A DNA stretch of 64,000 nt. It comes from Hyphomicrobium_A sp036559705 (GTDB lineage Bacteria > Pseudomonadota > Alphaproteobacteria > Rhizobiales > Hyphomicrobiaceae). The stretch is from the NCBI GenBank assembly GCA_036559705.1, contig DATBSP010000031.1, forward strand, positions 11,881 to 75,880, given 5' to 3'. The position numbers were made by a program, and so were the translations under genes. This document shows positions 8,774 through 16,417 of this stretch, one piece after another. The notes under the pieces are model-generated. The model saw only the letters and a program-made list of their open reading frames with translations, made no database searches and was not told the origin of the DNA. Position 1 is the stretch's first letter. Each line of letters begins with the position of its first letter.

Positions 8774-10249
8774 ATGCAGGACATAGCCAAGGCAACCAAG
8801 AGCAAGAACTTGATCGAGGGCGCCACGGGCGAGTGGGAGGTTATCGTCGGTCTCGAGGTGCACGCGCAGGTGGCTTCGCGGTCGAAGCTGTTCTCCGGCG
8901 CCGCGACCGAGTTCGGCGCCGAGCCCAACAGTCATGTTTCGCTCGTCGATGCGGCGATGCCAGGCATGCTGCCGGTGATCAACGCGGAGTGCATCGCCCA
9001 GGCGGTGCGCACGGGGCTTGGGCTCAACGCCAAGATCAACTTGAAGAGCGTGTTCGACCGCAAGAATTACTTCTACCCCGATCTGCCGCAGGGCTATCAG
9101 ATCAGCCAGTACAAGCAGCCGATCGTCGGAGAGGGCGAGGTCGAGATCGACGTCGACGACGAGACGATGAAGGTCGGCATCGAGCGGCTCCACCTCGAGC
9201 AGGATGCCGGCAAGTCGATCCACGACCAGCACCCCGACTATTCCTACGTCGACCTCAACCGCTCCGGCGTCGCCCTGATGGAGATCGTGTCGCGGCCCGA
9301 CATGCGCTCATCCAAGCAGGCGCAGGCGTACGTGACGAAGCTGCGCACCATCCTGCGCTACCTCGGCACCTCGGATGCCGACATGGAGAAGGGCAATCTG
9401 CGCGCCGACGTGAACGTCTCTGTGCGCAAGCCCGGCGCCAAGCTGGGCACGCGCTGCGAAATCAAGAACGTCAATTCCATTCGCTTCATCGGTCAGTCGA
9501 TCGAGGTCGAAGCGCGCCGCCAGATCGACATTCTCGAAGCCGGCGGCAAGATCGATCAGGAGACGCGGCTATTCGATCCCGGCAAGGGCGAGACGCGGTC
9601 CATGCGGTCGAAGGAAGAGGCGCACGACTACCGCTACTTCCCCGATCCCGACCTGCTGCCACTCGAGCTGACGATGGAATATGTCGGCGATCTGGAGAAG
9701 AACCTCCCCGAGCTGCCCGACGCCAAGAAGCAGCGCTTCATGGGCGACTTTGGGCTGTCCGACTATGACGCCAACGTGCTCGTCGCCGACCGCGAGTCGG
9801 CGGACTATTTCGAAGCCGTCGCCCGTGGCCGCGACGGTAAGGTTGCTGCCAACTGGGTGGTCAACGAGCTGTTCGGCCGCCTCAACAAGGAAGGCAAGTC
9901 GATTGCCACATCGCCTGTCTCGGCGGCGCAGCTCGGCGCGATCGTAGATCTCATTTCCTCCGGCACCATCTCCGGCAAGATCGCCAAGGATCTGTTCGAG
10001 ATTGTCTGGTCGGAGGGCGGCGACCCGGCCGAGATCGTCGAGCAGCGCGGCTTGAAGCAGGTCACCGACACCGGCGCCATTGAGAAGGCGGTCGACGACA
10101 TCATTGCCGCCAACCCGGACAAGGTGGAGCAGGTAAAGGCGAAGCCGACCATGCTCGGTTGGTTTGTCGGTCAGGTGATGAAGAGCACCGCCGGCAAGGC
10201 CAACCCGGCGGCGGTCAACGACATCCTCAAGAAGAAGCTCGGGATCTGA
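8774..10249 (+). CDS. gatB: Aspartyl/glutamyl-tRNA amidotransferase subunit B
   Basis: 491 residues, a normal GatB. Diagnostic stretches are WEVIVGLEVHAQV near residue 20, FDRKNYFYPDLPQGYQISQ, VDLNRSGVALMEIVSRPD, DMEKGNLRADVNVS and the GatB_Yqey C-terminal domain ending NDILKKKLGI. GatB carries the kinase/transamidase site that activates the misacylated tRNA and uses ammonia from GatA. An AAGGAGC site precedes the ATG. It follows the bactofilin gene by 60 bases and is separated from gatCA by four genes. Confidence 0.97.
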   Translation: MQDIAKATKSKNLIEGATGEWEVIVGLEVHAQVASRSKLFSGAATEFGAEPNSHVSLVDAAMPGMLPVINAECIAQAVRTGLGLNAKINLKSVFDRKNYFYPDLPQGYQISQYKQPIVGEGEVEIDVDDETMKVGIERLHLEQDAGKSIHDQHPDYSYVDLNRSGVALMEIVSRPDMRSSKQAQAYVTKLRTILRYLGTSDADMEKGNLRADVNVSVRKPGAKLGTRCEIKNVNSIRFIGQSIEVEARRQIDILEAGGKIDQETRLFDPGKGETRSMRSKEEAHDYRYFPDPDLLPLELTMEYVGDLEKNLPELPDAKKQRFMGDFGLSDYDANVLVADRESADYFEAVARGRDGKVAANWVVNELFGRLNKEGKSIATSPVSAAQLGAIVDLISSGTISGKIAKDLFEIVWSEGGDPAEIVEQRGLKQVTDTGAIEKAVDDIIAANPDKVEQVKAKPTMLGWFVGQVMKSTAGKANPAAVNDILKKKLGI

Positions 10250-10262
10250 CGCGAACCTGCAT

Positions 10263-10874
10263 ATGAGCGACGACGCTCGCCAGTATGCCCCGTCGGCGGC
10301 GCGCAACCGCGAGCCGATCTGGAGCGTGCTACAGCCGCAGCTGCCGCCGCGCGGTCTCGTGCTTGAGGTGGCGAGCGGATCGGGCGAGCACACGGTGCAC
10401 TTCGCGCGCGCCGCTGGCCCGCAGATCGTCTTTCAGCCGAGCGATCCTGATGTGCAGGCTCGCGCCAGCATCGATGCCTGGGTGGCCGCTTCAGGGTTGC
10501 CGAACATCCGCGCGGCCATACCACTCGATGCGGCTGCCGATGTCTGGCCCATCACAAGCGCCCACGTCGTCGTGTGCATCAACATGATCCACATCTCGCC
10601 ATGGGCATCGGCCGTCGGGCTCGTACGCGGCGCCGCACGCGTGCTGCCGCCGGGCGGGCTGCTGTTTCTCTATGGGCCGTATAAGCGCGGCGGCGGGCAC
10701 ACGGCGCCGAGCAACGCGGCCTTCGATGCGGACCTGCGCCGGCGCAACCCGATGTGGGGCGTGCGCGATCTTGAGGCCGTCACCGACCTCGCCGCCTCTG
10801 CCGGGTTCGGTGCGCCAGTCATCGCGGAGATGCCCGCCAACAATCTCTCCGTGCTCTTCCGCCGCCAGCTCTGA
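10263..10874 (+). CDS. DUF938 family SAM-dependent methyltransferase
   Basis: 203 residues. The N-terminus (RQYAPSAARNREPIWSVL) and LEVASGSGEHTVHFA, a class I SAM-binding motif I, identify DUF938; CINMIHISPW and LFLYGPYKRGG are the family's other conserved blocks. It begins 13 bases after gatB, so it is probably on the same transcript. Substrate is unknown. Confidence 0.88.
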   Translation: MSDDARQYAPSAARNREPIWSVLQPQLPPRGLVLEVASGSGEHTVHFARAAGPQIVFQPSDPDVQARASIDAWVAASGLPNIRAAIPLDAAADVWPITSAHVVVCINMIHISPWASAVGLVRGAARVLPPGGLLFLYGPYKRGGGHTAPSNAAFDADLRRRNPMWGVRDLEAVTDLAASAGFGAPVIAEMPANNLSVLFRRQL

Positions 10875-11077
10875 CCTCTTCCGAGCGCCAACCTGGGTGG
10901 GCGCGACCGCGCGCACGGGCCGTTTCGGGTGTTCAGTGCCCGGCCAGTCGAACCAATTGAGGGGCCTAGGGAGTAGCCCAGGTCACAGCAAGATCGCCAC
11001 ATCAGCACCATTAACATCTGCTTGGCTGCCCTCTACAGCGCATCTAGCTTGGCCGGCTGAGTGGTCACCACGAGGTC

Positions 11078-12850
11078 GTGCTGAGGTCCGGGGGGATCGT
11101 GCGATCTGGGCTGTCAAAACGCGCGTATCGGTTTCTGGCTGCGGCGACCGTCAGCATACTGCTTGCCGGGGTTTGGTTCTTTTTGCACGGCACCTCCGGG
11201 AGGCTCGATCTGGTCACGGGCAGCCGAGGGCCACCGACCGATGAAGCGGCGGCACCAAGCCCAACTCTCGTCATGCTCCGCAAGATGCTGCCCACACTCG
11301 GCGGCAGGGCCAACGCCGATGATCTAGCGGCGATGACCGGGTTCTATGGCAAGCAGACAGGCCCGCTGATCTGGGTAACCGAGAGCGGTATTTCGGATAA
11401 GGCGAGGGCTGTCATCGCCGAGGTCCGCAGGGCCGACGATTGGGGGCTGCGCAGCAGCGACTTCAACATCCCGCAATTGGCCGCGGCGGAAACGTCGCCG
11501 GAGGCCGGCGCCGAGGCCGAGATCAAGCTCACGCTCTCGGTCCTCAAGTACGCGCGCTACGCGCGCGGCGGACGCATCCGGGATCCGTCGCGCGTCTCAA
11601 AGGTGCTGGACCACACGCCCCCGACATATCCACCCGCTCGGGTTCTCAACGACCTTGCCGCTACGGATGCACCCGATGCCTACTTGCGCGCGCTGCACCC
11701 AAAGCACGAACAGTTCGAGAGGCTGCGCCAGCTACTCTTGAAGCTGCGCGGCGGGAAGGGGAGTAAGGAGCAGCTCGAGCAGTTGGCGGGCGATGAAAAG
11801 GAGATCGTCTACGGTTCAAAGTTGCAGGGCGTCGTACCGCAGTTGCAGCGCGCCAACAGTTGGGATCCCGACGTCAATATCGAAAGCGCGCGCGCGGATC
11901 TTGGTGCCTCACCGGCGCTTCAAGGCGAGAGTGTCGATTCGGCGATTGATCGCATCCTCATCAACATGGAGCGCTGGCGGTGGGTGCCGTCTGAATTCGG
12001 CGAGTTCTACGTTTGGGACAACGTGCCGGAGTTTCTCACGCGCATCGTCAAGGGCAACAAGGTGATCCATACAGACGCGATCATCGTCGGACAGCCATCG
12101 TGGCCAACGCCGAGGTTCTCGGCCGACATGAAGACCATCGTGTTTCGTCCGAGCTGGGGCGTGCCCGACGGCATCAAGACGAAGGAGCTGGGGCCGCTGC
12201 TCCGCAAGAGCTCCGGCGGCGGCCTCTTCGGCATCTTTGGTGGCGGCTACTCGGCCCAGGCCGTGCTCGATGCCTACGATTTGCGCGCTTATGTGGGTGG
12301 TCGCCAGATCGACGCCAACTCCGTCGATTGGGCCAACGCTGACATTCGCCGCTACAGCTTCCAGCAGCCGCCGGGGCCGAAGAACGTGCTGGGCGATGTC
12401 AAGTTCATGTTCCCCAATTCGCACGACGTCTACATGCACGACACGCCGGAGCGGAACTTGTTCAGCAAGTCGTACCGTGCGCTCAGCCACGGGTGTATGC
12501 GCGTGCACGAGCCACGCCGCCTGGCCGAGATCCTGCTCGCCGAGGACAAGGGTTGGTCGGCCGCGAAAGTCCAAAGCATGTTCGCCAGCGGCGGTGAGGT
12601 CGTCCTCGACAAGCACATTCCGGTGCACATCACCTATTTCACCGCGCGCGTCGATGACAATGGCAAGCTGCAGACCTACGGCGATTTCTATGGTCTCGAC
12701 AGCCGCGTCGGTGCCGCTCTTTTTGGTCGGAAGGTTCGTTTCGAGACGCCTCGATACGAGGACGAGCCGGTTGCGAGCCGACAACAGGGCAAGCCTACGC
12801 CAGCGCCTCAGAACCTTGCCGACCTAATCTCGGATCTTTTCTCGCCCTGA
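11078..12850 (+). CDS. L,D-transpeptidase, YcbB/LdtD-like
   Basis: 590 residues. A single N-terminal membrane segment (about residues 19-37) anchors it to the inner membrane. The layout matches large Ldt enzymes: an N-terminal scaffold domain, a peptidoglycan-binding-like region (YLRALHPKHEQFERLRQLL) near 210-260, MERWRWVP near 295 and a C-terminal YkuD domain with YRALSHGCMRV, where C473 is the nucleophile. Such enzymes form 3-3 cross-links and allow beta-lactam-tolerant wall growth. The GTG at 11078 is the longest start; a GTG at 11099 right behind GGGGGGA is an alternative. It is the second L,D-transpeptidase in this 5.5-kb stretch. Confidence 0.9.
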   Translation: MLRSGGIVRSGLSKRAYRFLAAATVSILLAGVWFFLHGTSGRLDLVTGSRGPPTDEAAAPSPTLVMLRKMLPTLGGRANADDLAAMTGFYGKQTGPLIWVTESGISDKARAVIAEVRRADDWGLRSSDFNIPQLAAAETSPEAGAEAEIKLTLSVLKYARYARGGRIRDPSRVSKVLDHTPPTYPPARVLNDLAATDAPDAYLRALHPKHEQFERLRQLLLKLRGGKGSKEQLEQLAGDEKEIVYGSKLQGVVPQLQRANSWDPDVNIESARADLGASPALQGESVDSAIDRILINMERWRWVPSEFGEFYVWDNVPEFLTRIVKGNKVIHTDAIIVGQPSWPTPRFSADMKTIVFRPSWGVPDGIKTKELGPLLRKSSGGGLFGIFGGGYSAQAVLDAYDLRAYVGGRQIDANSVDWANADIRRYSFQQPPGPKNVLGDVKFMFPNSHDVYMHDTPERNLFSKSYRALSHGCMRVHEPRRLAEILLAEDKGWSAAKVQSMFASGGEVVLDKHIPVHITYFTARVDDNGKLQTYGDFYGLDSRVGAALFGRKVRFETPRYEDEPVASRQQGKPTPAPQNLADLISDLFSP

Positions 12851-12925
12851 CGGTTCCCCCCCGGCGAACGCCCGGGACGCGGGAATTCGCCGAAACGCTG
12901 CCAGGCCGAGCCACTGGAAGCTGTC

Positions 12926-13297
12926 ATGCCGCGCTTTATCCATCTCGCACCCGAGTCCCTCGCAAAGCGCATCCGCAGGAACGGCATACAGCCGACTAGC
13001 ATCCGAGGATGGGGCCCGCGCTGGCACCTGCCGGGTGTCGATCGGCTCGTGTGGTCGTTTCCCGTCACACCGAACTACACAGTTTCGCATCAGTGGCTTA
13101 GGGAGCTGAAACGGGATGGCACAAAAACACTGGTTGCTGTGATCTTTCGCGTCGAAGATTCCGAAATAGTATTCGCGCGGCACTACAGCGAAATTCCGCG
13201 TGCCATGACAGCGTCTGCGGCCGTCGGGATCATTCTGTCGCAGCCCGAGGCGCTGGGGTACGAGGTGATGGTTCCCCGCCGCATTCGCCCATCCTAG
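12926..13297 (+). CDS. Conserved hypothetical protein, probably cut short by an in-frame TAG
   Basis: 123 residues as read: it begins MPRFIHLAPESLAKRIRRNGI, has FPVTPNYTVSHQWLREL in the middle and reaches PRRIRPS before TAG at 13295-13297. The frame stays open after the TAG and still looks like protein (ILAVRHVAQNLGWRIVPAP, then a Cys-rich CSCVMC). From memory, relatives have a glutamate (SEI) at the stop position and end with such a Cys motif, so this is probably an E-to-stop change. The N-terminus loosely recalls the start of ADP-ribosyltransferase-like folds, but that is speculation. Function unknown. Confidence 0.6.
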   Translation: MPRFIHLAPESLAKRIRRNGIQPTSIRGWGPRWHLPGVDRLVWSFPVTPNYTVSHQWLRELKRDGTKTLVAVIFRVEDSEIVFARHYSEIPRAMTASAAVGIILSQPEALGYEVMVPRRIRPS

Positions 13298-13429
13298 ATC
13301 CTCGCCGTGCGCCATGTGGCGCAGAATCTCGGTTGGCGCATCGTACCAGCGCCGCAAAAGCCAACGATCTGCTCGTGCGTCATGTGCTTGCCGCCGGGTA
13401 CGGTAAAGTGTCGTCGCGCAGGCGCGCGC
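13298..13429 (+). pseudogene. Readable downstream remainder of the TAG-interrupted gene
   Basis: In the same frame as the preceding gene and directly after its TAG, the codons give about 44 residues: LAVRHVAQNLGWRIVPA, then CSCVMCLPPGTVKCRR. The C-x-C-x-x-C pattern looks like a small metal-binding tail. No ribosome site starts it independently. The natural end of the ancestral protein is uncertain; the frame remains open to 13819, but beyond about 13430 it is simply antisense to the cupin gene. Confidence 0.45.
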
Positions 13430-13509
13430 AATTTGGGGCAGCTCGGTTATCGGGGCGAAAGGAACGCTGACACCAGAGCTCCTCAGTGGCCTCCGGCACC
13501 TATTGTCGA

Positions 13510-13905
13510 TCAGGATCTGTATTGCTCGTCGCTGACTTTTTCCATCCAGTCGACGGTCCTGCCGTCGAGCTGCTCCTGGATCGCGATGTGTGTCATCGCC
13601 GTGGTTGGGCCAGCGCCGTGCCAGTGCTTCTCTCCTGGTGCGAACGAGATCACATCACCGGGATGGATTTCCTCCACCGGACCGCCCTCGCGCTGTGCCC
13701 GGCCACAACCGGCAATGACGATGAGAGTCTGCCCCAGCGGATGCGTGTGCCACGCGGTGCGAGCAGCCGGCTCGAAGGTAACGCTGGCGCCAACCGCGCG
13801 GGCCGGATCTTTGGCTTGAAAGAGGGGATCGATACGCACCGTCCCCGTGAACCACTCAGTCGGCCCCCGGTTCGACGGCTGCGTTCCAATCCTTTTGATC
13901 TCCAT
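13510..13905 (-). CDS. Cupin domain protein, (R)-mandelonitrile lyase-like
   Basis: 131 residues. Both cupin motifs are present: WHTHPLGQTLIVIAG (metal-binding His pair around residue 53) and PGDVISFAPGEKHWHGA (His near 93). The GASVTFEPAARTAWHTHP block is typical of the small cupins annotated as (R)-mandelonitrile lyase or as partners of carboxymuconolactone decarboxylases. The real substrate is unknown. It stands alone between two broken genes and points back towards the TAG-interrupted gene. Confidence 0.85.
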   Translation of the reverse strand: MEIKRIGTQPSNRGPTEWFTGTVRIDPLFQAKDPARAVGASVTFEPAARTAWHTHPLGQTLIVIAGCGRAQREGGPVEEIHPGDVISFAPGEKHWHGAGPTTAMTHIAIQEQLDGRTVDWMEKVSDEQYRS

Positions 13906-14065
13906 TGATTTGATCCTTCGTGCAGCCGGCTTCGGGCCGCCGGTTATCGCGGGGGTGCCGCAAACAACCTAGCCTACCTAACTCCGGTGCGCTGTTGGTA
14001 GTGCTTATGCCCATCGTCAAGCTTGGGCACAGTTCAGCTGATCTGATTGGGTGCCGGGCGGAAAA

Positions 14066-15127
14066 ATGAGACGATTGGAGGGGCTGTACGTTGACATTCC
14101 GGCCGTCAGAGAAGGTACAGCCGGCTCATTCATATTCGCAGTCGCCGTGGTGGCGTTAGCGACGGTGCTCCGGGTTGCAATCGACCCCTACGTCGTCGGC
14201 ATCCAGTTCATCACGTTCTTCCCCGCCGTTATCATCACGACTTTCGTCTGCGGTTGGCGGGCGGGCGTGCTCAGCGTTGTTCTATGCGCCTTGGCGGCTT
14301 GGTACGTCGTGATCAAGCCGCAGTACGCTTTTGCCGGCATCTCCCATCAGGAATTCATCGCCCTTCTGATCTTCGTCGTAGTTGCGGCATTGGATGTATT
14401 CTTTATCGGGGCGATGCGGTTCGCGATCAGGAATTATCGCGACCTGAGCCAGACTCTGGAAAGGCGAGTGGTGCAGCGCACCGAGCAGCTCGCGCGATCG
14501 CAAGCCGATCTGGCGCAATCTCAAAAGCTTCAGGCGATGGGCCAATTGACGGGCGGCCTGGCTCACGACTTCAATAACATGCTGGCGATCATTATCGGCA
14601 ACCTCGACCTCATGAAGCGTCGCCTTCAGCGGGGGCAGACTGACATTGTGGAGTTCGTCGATAACGCCATGGAAGGCGGCCGACGCGCTTCGCAGCTCAC
14701 TCACCGCCTACTCGCCTTTGCCCGCAATCAGCCGCTCACTCCAGCGGTGGTCGACTTGAACAAACTGGTGACTTCGGCGTCGGAGCTTTTACGCCGCACT
14801 CTGGGCACGCACATTGTTGTGGAATGCGTGCAGTCAGGCGGCCTCTGGAAAGCGTTCGCCGACCCGGCCCAACTGGAAAGCGCCCTCGTCAACCTCGCCG
14901 TGAATGCGCGCGATGCCATGGCGGAGGGAGGCAAGCTAACGATTGAAACGGCCAACAGCTACTTGGACGACGCGTATGCCGCTAAGCACACCGATGTCAA
15001 ACCCGGGCAGTACGTCGTGGTGGCGGTGTCGGACACGGGTGTGGGCATGAACGCCGAAACCGTAGCGCGGGCAGTCGAGCCATTCTTTACAACGAAGTCT
15101 GCGGCAAGGGCACCGGTCTCGGACTGA
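14066..15127 (+). CDS. Sensor histidine kinase (DUF4118-type sensor), truncated by a frameshift
   Basis: 353 residues. About four membrane segments (residues 20-135) resemble the DUF4118 sensor region, followed by a coiled coil and a HisKA box with LAHDFNNMLA (H167). The ATPase domain has its N box (LVNLAVNARDAM) and G1 box (VSDTGVGM), but after EPFFTTKS the frame is lost: a single base is missing near 15098-15103, and the expected GKGTGLGLSQVFGF continues in the next frame. The product therefore lacks the G2 box and should be inactive. The ATG at 14066 follows GGGCGGAAAA; a GTG at 14051 is possible. Confidence 0.75.
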   Translation: MRRLEGLYVDIPAVREGTAGSFIFAVAVVALATVLRVAIDPYVVGIQFITFFPAVIITTFVCGWRAGVLSVVLCALAAWYVVIKPQYAFAGISHQEFIALLIFVVVAALDVFFIGAMRFAIRNYRDLSQTLERRVVQRTEQLARSQADLAQSQKLQAMGQLTGGLAHDFNNMLAIIIGNLDLMKRRLQRGQTDIVEFVDNAMEGGRRASQLTHRLLAFARNQPLTPAVVDLNKLVTSASELLRRTLGTHIVVECVQSGGLWKAFADPAQLESALVNLAVNARDAMAEGGKLTIETANSYLDDAYAAKHTDVKPGQYVVVAVSDTGVGMNAETVARAVEPFFTTKSAARAPVSD

Positions 15128-15539
15128 GCCAGGTATTCGGCTTTATCAAGCAGTCCGGAGGGCACTTGAGCATATATTCCGAGGAAGGTCGCGGAACAAC
15201 GGTGCGCATGTATCTCCCGCGCGCGTTGGGCACTGCCGACACGGATGGTGAGACCACCGCGAAGCCGCAAACGGTCCCCAGGCTCTCGCGCTCATCGAAG
15301 GCAATCCCAACATTACCTTGCTCTTAACTGACGTCATCATGCCGGGAATGAACGGGCGCAAGTTGGCTGACGCTGCTGTTGTGTCTCGGCCCGACTTGAA
15401 AGTGGTTTACATGACTGGCTACACGCGCAACGCCATCGTTCACAATGGGACCCTTGATCCCGGCGTGGAGCTGTTGGTCAAGCCATTCACGGTTGAACAG
15501 CTCGCGCGAAAGATGCGGGCAGTTATGGATCGACCGTAA
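15103..15539 (+). pseudogene. Detached kinase end and partial receiver domain of the broken hybrid kinase
   Basis: From 15103 the shifted frame reads GKGTGLGLSQVFGF...TTVRMYLPRA, the end of the kinase ATPase domain. Near 15250-15261 the frame changes again and a receiver domain resumes at EAANGPQALALIEGN, with LLLTDVIMPGMNG (phospho-Asp), MTGY and LLVKPF (Lys) intact, ending at 15539. About 30 residues that should hold the receiver's first strand and acidic pair are missing, so there was also a deletion whose length is not a multiple of three. Two separate lesions mark this as a real pseudogene, not a sequencing slip. Confidence 0.75.
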
Positions 15540-15579
15540 GCCGACCCAGCTGAACGCCTCAGTCGGGAGGGAAGCAGCC

Positions 15580-16347
15580 ATGGCCAAAAACATCGTCCTC
15601 ATCCACGGCGCCTTCTGCGGCGGCTGGTGCTTTGCCGACATCATGCCGGTGTTCGCCGCGCACGGGTGGACGTGCCAGGCGCCGGACCTGCCGTTCCACG
15701 AGCCGGGTCCGACGCGCACGCCCGACCCGCAGCTGGCAAAGCAGAGCATTACCGACTACACGCGCGACATGACGGAGTTCGTCACCCGTCTTCCCGAGCT
15801 GCCGGTCATCGTCGGACATTCGATGGGCGGGCTCATCGCGCAGCAGCTCGCGTCCCAGGGGCTCGCCCGCGCTCTCGTATTGCTCGCTCCCGGTTCGCCG
15901 TGGGGCGTGTTGCCGTCCACAGAAGCCGAGATGACGCTGGCCAAGGGGCTGATGATGGCGTCGCCGTTCTGGGACAAGGCGCTCAATCCGTCGTTCGAGG
16001 TGGCGAAAGGGGACTCGCTTGCGAGCCTCGATCCGGCATCGCAACAGCGTATCTTCGCGATGTTCAGCCCCGAGTCCGGTCTGGCCCTGTTCGAGTTGTT
16101 CTTTTGGATGTTCGACAAGCAACGTACGACGGCCGTCGAGACCGGCAAGGTCACTTGTCCCATTCTGGTCGTGTCCGGATCGGAAGATAAGGTGATCTCA
16201 CCGGTCACCGGCCGCAAGGTGGCCGAGCTCTACGCCCACGGCACGTTCGAGGAGGCGTCAGGCCGCGGCCACTTCCTGATCATGGAGGAGGGGGCAGCTC
16301 AGCTCGCCGGGCGTTGCGCCGATTGGCTTTCCCAAGCCACCAAGTGA
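15580..16347 (+). CDS. Alpha/beta hydrolase
   Basis: 255 residues, cytoplasmic (no signal). The catalytic triad is clear: S81 in VIVGHSMGG, D203 in SGSEDKVI and H231 in GRGHFLIME; the oxyanion-hole region is LIHGAFCGGW at the N-terminus. It resembles esterases of the methylesterase/hydroxynitrile-lyase side of the superfamily, but substrate is unknown. ATG at 15580 follows a GGGAGGGAAG ribosome site. It starts 40 bases after the decayed receiver fragment and is otherwise unlinked. Confidence 0.88.
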   Translation: MAKNIVLIHGAFCGGWCFADIMPVFAAHGWTCQAPDLPFHEPGPTRTPDPQLAKQSITDYTRDMTEFVTRLPELPVIVGHSMGGLIAQQLASQGLARALVLLAPGSPWGVLPSTEAEMTLAKGLMMASPFWDKALNPSFEVAKGDSLASLDPASQQRIFAMFSPESGLALFELFFWMFDKQRTTAVETGKVTCPILVVSGSEDKVISPVTGRKVAELYAHGTFEEASGRGHFLIMEEGAAQLAGRCADWLSQATK

Positions 16348-16417
16348 CACGGGGGCTTGTGTCGTCGTCAACGCTCAGAGGCTATGATTGGCTGGCGGCG
16401 CGAAGGGTGCCGCGTCC

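Noticed and set aside
8036..9232. 398-codon ORF on the minus strand
   Set aside because: Antisense across the L,D-transpeptidase, bactofilin and gatB genes, all of which are well supported.
12824..13357. 177-codon ORF on the minus strand
   Set aside because: Antisense to the MPRFIHLAPES gene, whose own frame has protein-like blocks.
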